NCBI GenBank assembly: GCA_949316495.1
Contig: OX439004.1
Span: 932,501-996,500 of the forward strand
Direction of reading: 5' to 3'
Source of the DNA: Amphiduros pacificus
Taxonomy: Eukaryota; Annelida; Polychaeta; Phyllodocida; Hesionidae
Length of the DNA stretch: 64,000 nt
In this document: positions 41,101-53,100 of the stretch, piece by piece
Layout: each line of letters begins with the position of its first letter
Numbering within the stretch: position 1 is the first letter of the stretch
Program-made: the position numbers and the translations under genes
The notes under the pieces: model-generated
What the model saw: the letters and a program-made list of their open reading frames with translations, nothing else
What the model was told of the DNA's origin: nothing
The model's database searches: none

Positions 41101-44100
41101 TGGGGTTTTACATCACTTTCTTTTTTATTTAAGCCATTTCGTGATGAGACCTACTTGTAGAAGATATAGCGCTGCCTCACTGAATTGTAAAGTAATGGTG
41201 TCTTACAAATAGGGTAAAGTAATGGGGTCTCACAAATAGGGTAAAGTAATGGTGTCTCACAAATAGGGTAAAGTAATGGTGTCTCACAAATAGGGTAAAG
41301 TAATGGTGTCTTACAAAGAAAAGGCTCAAGATTTCAGTCATTTCGTGATGAGACCTACTTGTAGCAGTTATAGTGCTGCCTCACTGAATTGTCATGTTGC
41401 AGGTCCTTGACATGACAACCCACCGGGTCACAGATTTACAAGGACAACAGGTTAACCCTGTAGACACAGGCCTCAGCTCATATGGGAAATTGTATCATGA
41501 ATTCAATCCCGTCACAGCCGGGGATTGAACCCACGACCTTTGGATCACCACAGAATGAATGAATGAATGAATGAATGAATGAATGGTTGCTTAGAGGCAC
41601 ATCAACCACTAAGGTTATTCAGTGCCTAAAAGTGGTAAAAACATAAACGTTTATAAAATCAATATATGTAAATAATCTTAACAATACAAAATATCAACAA
41701 GATCTTTTCAATATATCATTAATAGACATAACAAATTTGTATAAATAAATTCAATTTAAAAGACTCTAAATACCATTTGATGTTTGGCGGTTCTTGATAA
41801 ATAGGCCAATGACCTAAGTAAACAAGAGCTCCACACTTAAAATTGGTTAGTCCTATTTGGTTTAAAAACGATACTATCACAGAAGTATATACAGTATCAA
41901 ATAACGAATGTAAATCCTGTACATTAAAATATTTTGTCCTAATTATATCAAAATCGATACATTCAATTAAAATATGTTTAACAGTCATAGCTCTTTGACA
42001 TACAATACACTGTGGCTGATCTTAACCTTTAAGAAGATAGCAATGAGTCAAATGACTATGTCCAATTATTATACGCGTTAAAACAGACTCTTCTCTTTGG
42101 TTAATCCTACAAGCACCTTTGGTTTTACCTAGAACAGGCTTAATTTCGTGTAGTTTATTAAAAATAGCTTCGTTCCAGTGCAATTGCCATTTAAAATGTA
42201 AAAAAACAGTAATATTTTTCTTAAACTCTGTATAAGGTACAAGCATATTTATTGGGCGCTTATCCAATGCTGCTTTGGCAGCTTGGTCAGCAGCCTCATT
42301 TCCAAGGATTCCAATATGACTGGGAATCCAGTAAAAACGAATCTCTTTATTTTCCTCAGTACAGAGTCTATGATGGCGCTCAAGGATCTTGTAAATAAAA
42401 GGATTTTTCCAATCCTTTGCTTTCATTGCTTGTAAAAAAGACAATGAATCAGAAAATATTAAAAAATTTTGATGTGGAGAAGTCTCCACATGATCTAAAG
42501 CAAGGTATAAAGCATGAAGTTCTGCAGAATAAATAGACGATTTATTTGGCAGACGTTCTGAATAAATATGATTGCCCTTAACAGCAGCTGCAGCAGCCTT
42601 GTCATCATGAAATGATCCATCAGTGTAAATACACTGATATCCAGTGAAAACAGATTTTATTTCTTTGTATCTATTTATATAAAGGGATGGATCGGTTGAG
42701 TATTTCTTTAATTCTGACATGGTTACATTAATATTTAAAGTTTAGAAGGTCCATGGAGGTGTTTCAGGATATTGAAATTTAGCTATTTGATTTGGATTTA
42801 AATTTAAAGATTGTAAAGATTCTTTGATGCGAATGCCAAAAGTTGGTATTGTATTAGGTTTACTTTCAAAATGGTCAACATAATTTGGATTAAATATAGT
42901 ATCATGGGCAGGATTGTCTGGACAAGCTGCAATTTTTGCAGCATACTGAAGGGCAAGCTTTTCTCTTTTTAAATCAAGAGGCAGCTCATCTGCCTCAACT
43001 GCCAAGCTATCTGCAGGCGATGTACAAAATGCACCAAGGCAAAGTCGTAAACCTTGATTTGTATAGGATCAAGCATTTTAATATAAGATGGACGTGCTGA
43101 TCCATATACCATACACCCATAATCAAGCTTAGAACGTACCAATACTCTATACAATTGTAATAAAATATTACGGTCCCCTCCCCAATCGGTATGGGCAAGA
43201 ACCCGTAATAAATCTAATGCCTTCTGGCATTTCTTCTTAACATATTTAATGTGGGGAATAAAAGATAATTTTCTTTCAAAAATAAGTCCAAGAAACTTGG
43301 ATTCTTCGACAACAGGTATCCGAGTTTGGCCTAAATAAAGATCAAGATCTGGGTGAACCTTCCATTTTTTACAAAAGAACATATACATAGTTTTCTTTAA
43401 AGAAAATTTAAATCCGTTATGATCAGCCCATTCTTGTAATCTATTTAAGTGTTGTTGGACCTGTCATTCTATTGTATGCATGCTTGTGGACCTGTAACTT
43501 AAGTTGAAATCATCAACAAAAAGTGAGCAATCTGCTCCAGGCCTCATACAATCAACAATGCTGTTAATTTTAATAATAAAAAGGGTGACTGATAATATAC
43601 TTCCCTGTGGAACACCCATTTCCTGATCAAAAGCATCAGAAAGTGATGAACCAACTCGGACCCTGAATTAATAATAATAATAATAATAAAATTTGTATAG
43701 CGCTGATACCAGACAAGTCTGTTCATAGCGCTGAGCTCAGGACATGCATCCTGAAGAGATGAGTTTTCAGCCTATTCTTAAACGAGGAGACTGAAGTACT
43801 TGTCCTAATATTAGTAGGCAAGGAATTCCATAGTCGTGGACCTACAGATGAGAAGGCCCTGTCACCTACTGTTCTTAGCCTGGTTTTAGGTACTTGTAGG
43901 TGGGTGCCATCATTGGATCTTAGACAGCGTTCACCCTCTTTAATCAGGAGTAGATCCCGCAAGTAAGGCGGAGCCTTACCATTAAGGGCTTTCCAGGTTA
44001 ATAGAAGAATTTTAAAATCAATTCTAGCGTGAACAGGAAGCCAGTGCAGTTCCTGTAATTTTCCTGAAATGTGATCAAATTTCCTGATTTTTCCTACTAC

Positions 44101-47100
44101 CCGTGCTGCAGAGTTTTGGAGGTATTGCAGTTTCCTGATGTCAGTCTTAGGAAGACCTGCCAGAAGACGATTACCATAGTCAAGGGTAGATGTAACAAAA
44201 GCATGGGTAAGTGTTACCGCAGTCTTCTCGTCTAGACAATGTCTGATGGCTGCCAGGTTCCTAATGTGATAATAGACTTTCTGACACATTTTCTTGATCT
44301 GGGCCTTCATGTCCATGTTGGAGTCAAATGTGATTCCAAGGTCAACCACTGACTGATCAGGAGCAATATCAGAGTCACCCACTCTGATTGTGGTTGGGAT
44401 ACTGCTATGGGTGGTAGTACTGTACCTGTCAGTACATATGAGCATCTCAGTTTTCCCATCATTTATCTTCATCTTGTTTGTAATGAGGAAGTTTCTGACC
44501 TCACTGACACACTCCTCCAGTGTGTGTCTGCTCATATCCACATGATGGGGAGAAGCGTGGTCAACAGGGATGTAGATCTGAGTATCATCTGCATAAATGT
44601 GATAGCTCAGACCACACATGGCAAGTATGTCAGATAGGGGTGTCATGTAAATGGTGAACAGTATAGGACCCAGGACTGAGCCTTGGGGTACCCCATATTT
44701 TAAGGATTTAAGACGGAATCTATGGATCCCCACCTTCACACATTGCTTCCTGTCCATTAGGTATGACTGAATCCAGGAGAGTGCATGACCTTTGACGTTG
44801 CATCTATCCCTCAGTCTGTCCAAAAGGATTTGATGGTCAATAGTGTCAAAGGCAGCGGAAAGGTCAAGCAACAGCAAGATAACTGACTTTCTATTGTCAA
44901 GAGCACCCAAGATATCATTTTGCACTTTTAACAAAGCGGTTTCAGTGCTGTGATATTCTTTGTAGGCTGATTGAAACTTGTCAGTAAGACCATTCCTTAC
45001 TAGATGGGGAACTAGTTGGTCTGCAACCGCCCTCTCAGTTAGTTTAGAGACAAATGCTAGGTTGAAAACAGGCCTATAATTTTTTCAACCAGTTCTAGAC
45101 CAAGTTTCTTCAGCAGGGGTGTTATGATGGCTATTTTCATATTTTCCGATACTGCTGATTCCATCAATGATTTATTTATGATGGAAGTAATTATTGGTAG
45201 GAGGTCATCTAAGAGGTCAAGTAAGAGCCAGGTTGGAATCGGATCCAGCTCACATGACTTCTTTGCCGACCTTTTGACCAATTTCCATACGTCGTCAATG
45301 GTTAAGGGTGTGAACCTTTCCAGACATGTAGTACTATTGTTCGCAGTGTCACCTGGTGGCGAAGTTTGGCAAGATGGGGCATTATCAATGTCCAGGCGGA
45401 TTCTCTCTATTTTTCAAGAAAGAATGTGTTAAACTTCTCAGCTTGAGTGATTTCACAGTCGGAGTCAGGCAATGGGGTGTCCTTGTTCTTATGCATGACC
45501 GTGTCAATGACCCTGAATAGTTTTTTAGGGTCATGCTTGTTTTCTTCAACCAAGTTGGAGAAATAGGTAGATTGTGCTGATTTCAGCATGGAATTATATT
45601 TGTTTCTTTGAATATTATATAATTCCTTGTCAATCTGAAGTTTGGACTTGTCCCATCTTCTCTCAAGTCTCCTCCTAAGGGACCTCTCATGCTTTAACTG
45701 ATTGTTCATCTAAGGGACCGGCTTACGTTGGGTAACCCTAGCATGCTTGAAAGGGGCATGCTTGTCCATTAGAGCCGTAAGCTCCCTGTCATAGTAGTCA
45801 ACTAATTCAGTTAGGGATAATTTGTCCCAGAGTGAATTATTTGTTGTCAGGGACCTGATGTCACTTTTCAGGAAGGAGTGAAATTTCAGAGCCCCCACCT
45901 CAAGTTCACGTTTGATTCTACCATCATCAAACTCATTGAGCCATGTTTCAGTGAGGAAAAGTGCATGTAGATTATTTTGAAAGAAATAATCTTTAACTAT
46001 GCAGACCTTATGTTTAATACTCTGCACATTACACGAACCAATATGAAGTTGGTTATTAGGTTTTGGGGCAGAGTTTACAGTGAGAAGGTTAGTGTCGCCA
46101 CCTATGTGAGTTGGCAGAGCAGTGCCATCTGTTGGCAGCGGATTTGTTGGGAGAGAGCTCTCTTGTAGCGGAGCATAGAAATTCAAAGTGTTTACTGAGT
46201 TCTTCACGCCGGCAGAGCAAGAGGGCTGTCCACGATAAAGGGGCCGACTACGAGTAATAACTGTGCTAAACAACTCCTTACCCGATGGGAACGAGTTGCC
46301 ACCCTGTGAGTACTGAGTGGAGTTATAGTTAATCACTTGTTTACATTGCAAGTCGGCATAATTGGGGTAGTAAAGCGTGGCAGGGGTCGTGTATTTTAAG
46401 AAATACCGGGGAGCCCTCTGCCGGCCAGCACCATGCACAGAGAGAAGGCATGTAATATTTAAAGTGATGGCTTCATCAAGAATCAACTTATTAATAGTTG
46501 GATAGAGTTCAATATGATCATATCCCAAATTAATTGCGGCAGCCGAAATGTCAGGCATAAGCTTAGCATGTATTGGGGTTAAAATATTAAAATTAATATC
46601 TTGAAAACTATTACTCATATTGAAAATCTTTATATGTTCATTGCACAGTAATAATTAATTTGACTTAATACTTGAAGAAGGGAGAGGTATATGCATATCA
46701 TACACTGTACTGTGGTGACTGTTAATATTATAACATGAACATATACAAGTAAAAACATGCCCATCAGGGTTCAAATCTTTATTTAAATCCACATTTACAA
46801 CAGAATAGTTTGACATTATATTATATTCATATTCATGGCTCCATACATGTCAGTGGTAGAAGCAATAATGTCCCTGTTGTGAGATGATTTTAATGTGCTA
46901 GGTACTGGCAGAAAATGTCAATTATTGTCATTATTAAAACATTTTTTGATTTCGGTCTTTGCCTTTCGTACTGCATCCCGGGAGCCCTTTAGGTGGATCT
47001 CACTGAAGGCCGTCCCGTCTTCTAGCTCCTGGCGCTCAACTTCCACTGTAGCGCCAGTAGAAGCCTTAATGCGCCTGATATTCCTTCCACCTTTTCCCAC

Positions 47101-50100
47101 GATCCTACTAGCTACAGCGCTAGAGACATACAAAGTGTTTCCTCTTGATTTCGGAATACCTTTCCTTGCAGAATCGCTGGTTGAAGGCTTGCTGCCCTCG
47201 TCATCATCACTGACTAGGACAGCGGACTTTGGTAGAGTAATGGTACTCTCAAGTAATGTTCCGTCGGGCGCCAGTAAAGCGTCAAGTGAGCCGGAGAACT
47301 TGGGTATATCCACAAAAGAGACACCGGCAAGGGAGAAGTTAGCCATCATTCCAGTGAAAATAAACCAGTTTCCCCGGACAGTAGCGCTTCTCATGGGGGG
47401 TGGCATCAACACCGCCACAGTGGGCTCCTTAGAGCGAATGGTAGCAACAAAATGAGTAAATCTATTGTAAAAACTTGCTCCATCCTCACCTGCTACAATG
47501 TCAGACAAGTCAGGGACGATAATCACATGGTCTGCAGCTTGAACACGATCTGACTGTGTGGAGACGAAATGAAGATTCTCAGCAGTCGCCTTGATCGTGC
47601 AGTCGGCCTGTACCAGTGCGGAGGAGATCTCGTCCTGCCGACTGTCCTTAGGGAGGACTACTAGTAGGGATTTCTTCATACTTGCTGCCAAGGTAGACTG
47701 CATATTGGCGGACTTCAGAATGAAGGTAAGGAGCACTTCATTTTTTTCTTTAATTGTATTCAGAGCCTTGGCCAGATCATTAGTGAGGATCTGCCTGTCG
47801 GCCTCCCACGTTGCTCGGTCAGCCTTCAACTCCAAGATGGCGGTGTTAAGGCGTTGAATTTCCGCATTGGCTTCATTAGAGGTGACCAACAGACAGTCAT
47901 ATGATGCTTGTAGGACCTCCTTGTTAGCGTTGAGGGTAGATGATTTGGTCAGCGGACCCCCATACGCCGAGGACTTGGAGACTTTAGCTGTACTCCTATC
48001 AACAGGAGTGGTCACCATGGCTGACGTGGCCGACGTGGCCAACGTAGACGTAGCTATACCACTAGGAGCAGTGGGTTTGGGCGACCTAGTGCCCGATGTA
48101 CTAGGGACAACTAGTGTCAAATCATCTGATGGAAGACCCATACTCCGCAGAGAAGGGCCTGAAGCAGAATCTTGTTTAGACATATTGCAATTCACACAGC
48201 GTACTGGAACAGCAGAGTGACTGATACCGACTGGACCAGGACGTAATATGACAGCGTGTATATAGACTTTTGACAATATAGACTAAGTGAGTCTATCAAG
48301 CAGTGAGCCAGGGTTGGCAGAAACACAAGTGTCAGGCCCCAGCAGGTGTAATAACTCAGTGCTAGACGGTCAAGCGCCCGTATTGATTACGTCTGTAATA
48401 TTAACACTAAAAATAGAGGTATGTGTGTACGAGTGTCTAAGATCTGTGATTATCCGATATATAATGTGGAAATAGCCACAAAATATAAAATGATAAATAA
48501 AAGTAGAAATTATGCAATATTCGCCAATTTAATCTGTCCCAATACACTCAGCCCTGACACAATCGTTTAGTATTTGTGTTTATACGTAGTTAGCGTATGT
48601 ATCAGAGAGTCAGTTTTCTGTGAGAGACAAAAATCGTCTAAGTGACAGAAATCAGATCCCGGTACGGGCAGGTGTATATTATCGTGGAATATACCTCAAA
48701 AACTACCAAGTAACCACAAGATCGTTGGGGTAGGGTTTAACGGTCATGCACAAAATCCACAATGAAGGTTGACAGTACAGTTATAGCGGGTTAAAAAGAC
48801 AGTCGTAGAAGGGAGGCCAAGTAGTGGGCCAGCTACGAAAAGTGTCTTAACCACCAAAATGCAGAAATTAGCTGTGTTAAGTTTCCTGCCAATAAAGGCA
48901 GATCACCCCCAGGGTTAGCTAGGGAAGAAAAGGAAAGATCACCGTATGAAAAGAACTGAGAGCACTCAACACTGACAGTCTAGACCAGCTGATCGAAAGC
49001 GCCGTGCCGCGTGGAGACAGATCAGTCCCGACCCTTCCAAGCACAATTCTCGTCGAGACTGTCGTCAGAGGATGCAAAAAGTCTGTTCAGAAGGTAGACC
49101 TAGTGGTTAGACTGTTTTTAGCACAAAAGGGTACAAATAGCACCTTTAGGAAACTTAGTAAAATCGCCAACTAAGAAGACTTTTCACGGAGCTTCACAAA
49201 AAGGCAGCCATATGCACCGCGCATGCGCAGTCTTGGTCTTGACAAAAAATTTTGAATAAAAAGGGGTAAACGACCCCTTAATCCCATATCATATAAATCG
49301 CTCATTATTCCAAATTTCCATGCAGTATTGTACACTTTCTCTAAATCAAAGAAAATGCTAACCACATGCTCACCTTTTAAAAAACCCTCTCTTATAAATG
49401 TCTCTAAACGTACCAGGTGGTCAATGGTACTTCGAGTTTTTCTAAAGCCACTCTGTGCAACAGAAATATAAGCTGCAGTTTCTAAAAACCAAAATATACG
49501 CTCGTTAATCATTCGTTCCATTGTCTTACAAATACAACTTGTTAAAGCAATGGGACTATAATTATTTGAATCTGATGAGTCTTTGCCAGGTTTGGGAATG
49601 GGAATGATAGTGGCTTCCCTCCATGAAGGAGGAAAATCACCACTTTCCCAAATTTTATTAAAAATATCTAAAAGATGCCCAAGTGATTGGTTAGGAAGGT
49701 GTTTAAGGATTTGGTAGTGAATTTGATCAGGTCCAGGAGCAGTATCATGAGATTTATCCAAAGCAAGTTTCAAATCTTCTATTGTAAATGAATTATTATA
49801 TTCTTCCAAGTTATGGGATATAAAATTTAGTTGGTTTCTTTCTTTTCTATTTTTTATTTCTTGAAATTTGGCAGAATAATTATTGGATGAGGAATTCTTG
49901 GAAATTGTTTGGCCTATTGTGTTACCTATTTCTGTGGGATTTGTAATTAATTGGCCATTATGATTAAGATGTTTGATCCTTGCTCCACCTCCCTTTCCAT
50001 TAATTTTAAACACCATATCCCAGCATTTTTTAATTGGTGAAAGTGTATTTAATTTAGAAACGTAATCTTTCCAACTTTTTCTTTTGCTTATTTTAATAAT

Positions 50101-53100
50101 TTAACGGGCTTTAGCTCTTTTTATACGAAATTGGTGCAAATTATATTGAGTTGGCTGTCGATTAAATTTTTTTAAAGCTTTTTTGCGCTCCTTGACAGCT
50201 TTTTTGCACTCATCATTAAACCAGGGTTTTTCTTTAATTTTGGAATTTGACTTTGATTTGGGAATACACCCATCAGCAATATCATACAATGTGTCTGTAA
50301 AAACTTGAAGAGGATCATCTACATTGTTAAAAATTTCTGGAGTTATTTTATTAAAACAGGATGTTTGAAATTTTGCCCAATCGGCTTTATGAAACTTCCA
50401 CTTGGGGATTCGTTCGTCTGGTGGAGGAAAATGGTTATTTAGAATAATGGGGTAAAGATCACTACCCCATTGATCTTCCTCTACTTCCCAGGAATAATCT
50501 AAAAATAAATTTGGAGTGCACATGGAGAGATCTATTGATGTTAAAGAGCCTGTAGCAGGGTGTAAATATGTCGGAGAATCGTCATTCCAAAGGCACAAAA
50601 TATTATTATTTAAGAAATCTTCTATTATACGTCCTTTGGCATCAGTATTTCTGCCACCCCAAAGATAGTTGTGTGCATTTAAGTCACCAACCAACATACA
50701 TGCCTGTGGCAGCTGGGTTACCAAATTATTTAAATCTGTAATATTAACTGGCTCACTAGGTGGTAGATATATTGAACATATAGTTAATGTATTGTGCAGG
50801 GTAACCCTGACTGCAGAAGCTTGTAAATTAGTATTTAAAGTTATTTTACTCTGGGGTATACAGGATTTAACAAAAATAGAAACTCCGCCATGTGCTCGGT
50901 CCATTGCATCTATTGAACCAACTTTATTATAAGGTACATATCCCTTAAATGTTGTTGAGTTATCTTTAAAATTAGTTTCCTGTAAACAAATAACAGATGC
51001 ATTATATTTTTGGGCTAATTTCTGGCCTGTTTGCCTCAAATCCTCTACAATTCCATTGTATGATATTGCCGATAGCCATATTAAGAATAATGAGAAAAAA
51101 TATATGATCTAACATAATCACTTGTTAATTTTACTCAAATCCTCTACAATTCCATTGTATGATATTGCCGATAGCCATATTAAGAATAATGAGAAAAAAT
51201 ATATGATCTAACATAATCACTTGTTAATTTTACGATTTTGCTTCGAGTGCACAGGTGTAAAAATCATATCCGGAGGATCACCTGTGTCCATCCTTTCTAA
51301 GGATTTAGTTCTATTCATTTTACTTTTAACTTGTTCTTTGATTTCTTTTTTGTCTGATTTATGTACTGGTCTATTACTGTTGATACTTTTATTATTGGAT
51401 GATGTAGAAGGAGTCTGTGAAGAGGGTTTAGTGGATGTTGTTGGTTGAGCTACTACTGGGATAGTGGGTGTCGGAGTCTGAGTAGATGTTGCTGAAGATT
51501 TAGAAGATTTTGTAAAAAAGGAATAATTTTTGTCAGTGATTGGCCATGTAATTTCGGTCTGAATTGCTATTGATTTTGTTTCTTTAGGTTTTACAGAGCT
51601 GGCATAAGATGTCTTTGTTGTGTTCAAACTTTCTACTCGCTTCCGTGCCTCTGGAAAAGGTATATTTTCAGTGTGTCGTATTCGCTGAATTTCCTTCTCT
51701 TTTAAAAAGGAAGGACAATTCCGCGAATACGATGGATGATTTCCTTGGCAATTGACACATTTTATCATATTTGAAGAACAATCGTCTCCACTGTGCTGAG
51801 CGGTACATTTTGGACATGTTACATCACCTTTACATCGATCAGATCCATGTCCATACCTCTGACACTTGAAGCAGCGCAGAGGGTTTGGAATAAATACATC
51901 AACCCTAACGTTCAAATATCCAACTTTAATAGATGTTGGGAGCTGTGCTGCTTCAAATGTCAGAATAAACGTATTGATAGGAATTTTGACACCATCCTTT
52001 TTTATAAATATCCGCTTACATTGCACAACATCCTGGTCTTTGAGCTCATCCACTATCTCCTCCTCAGAAACTCCCGCTAAATCTGGGCATCTGATTACTC
52101 CTTTTTTATTGTTGAGAGTTTTGTGAACCATTATAATAACAGGAACTGTGTCCAACATTCGGCATCGTAGTAGATTGTCCGCATGCCTTTTCTGGTCAAC
52201 CTCAATCAATAATTTATTTCCCATTTTTTTAACAGTTTTTGGTACCCCGGCAATGCCTTGTATCCCCTTTACAATTGCAAAGGGGGACATTTTTGCCAGG
52301 GTATGTTCAGCGTCAGAACTTTCTGCTATTAAAAATCTAGGCCATGTGTGTTTTGTTAATTATTCATTGCCCATGTTCCTAAGCCTTACTCTGACTCCTA
52401 TTTTAATAATAGGGAGGTATAGATATGGGGCAGAGCCATCAGCACACCTATAAAACTCGGCTACATCAGACAATATACTCAAGAATACATAAAATGTACC
52501 CCGGATTGACCCGTTTCTGCAGTCAAGCTCCACATATCTGTTAAGCTAATCTCGTGAAAATTGTTTTAATAGTTTGATAAGTGTGTAGAAGTTACCATAT
52601 ATTTCATCTTAATGGAGAATTTAACAAAAATATATCAAATATACCAAATTTAAATAAAATTTAACTTTAAAATTAGTTTTTGGAAATTGGAAAAATGTGT
52701 GGAGCTATATTCCACAAGCCGGTTGGACAATATCGGGCCCTTAAGTCCTCCATGTCTAGGGTGAATATTTGGGTTCAAACAGGTGTGTTGCATCTGGACC
52801 GGTATAACTGCCAAACCAGTCCAGTGCTCAACCTGCAGAACTCCATATCCTCCCCTTAAAGGTCGCACCTCACTGCAAACAAGGTGCCATGGTTATTTTT
52901 TTTGTTCGCCTTTTACGAACTGACAAAAAAACCAGGGAGTAAAAAAATCAGAGGACCATTCTAACCCCAGGCCCACATGGGGACCCCTTTAGTCGCCTTT
53001 TGCGACATGCTGGGAGGCAGTGGGGCTATTCTTTAATCCCCGCACCCACAGGGGAGATCACCACAGAGGAACTGGTACTAATAAGCTGGCGCTCTAACCA

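Larger units (their letters stand above)
43666..49240 (-). mobile_element. L2-like LINE with KH-domain ORF1, ~5.6 kb, inserted in the I-group LINE
   Basis: Same family as the element at 23-27.9 kb (very similar RT). 5' end ctgcgcatgcgc near 49,230, 3' end agcgctatacaaatttta plus (ttatta)n at 43,666-43,700. Keeps a complete ORF1. ORF2 has an internal deletion of about 190 codons in the endonuclease, one stop and at least two frameshifts. No clear target duplication; a few target bases may be lost. Confidence 0.9.
41555..53055 (-). mobile_element. I-group LINE with RNase H, ~5.9 kb, split by a second LINE
   Basis: Minus strand, 5' end near 53,055 and 3' tail (cattcatt)n at 41,555-41,585. Order: 5' UTR, ORF1 with zinc knuckles, endonuclease, RT, RNase H, C-terminal Cys/His motif. 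Flanked by the 12-bp duplication gatcaccacaga. The L2-like LINE at 43,666-49,240 sits inside its RT. Coding is broken by a few stops and frameshifts. Architecture fits the I/Nimb/Ingi-like group; the exact clade needs a tree. Confidence 0.88.

Noticed and set aside
41187-41322. CRISPR-like spaced repeat
   Set aside because: Units are head-to-tail 27-mers without unique spacers, in an animal SINE.
46895-47455. 186-residue plus-strand frame
   Set aside because: Antisense shadow of the LINE ORF1, which has clear KH and coiled-coil features on the minus strand.
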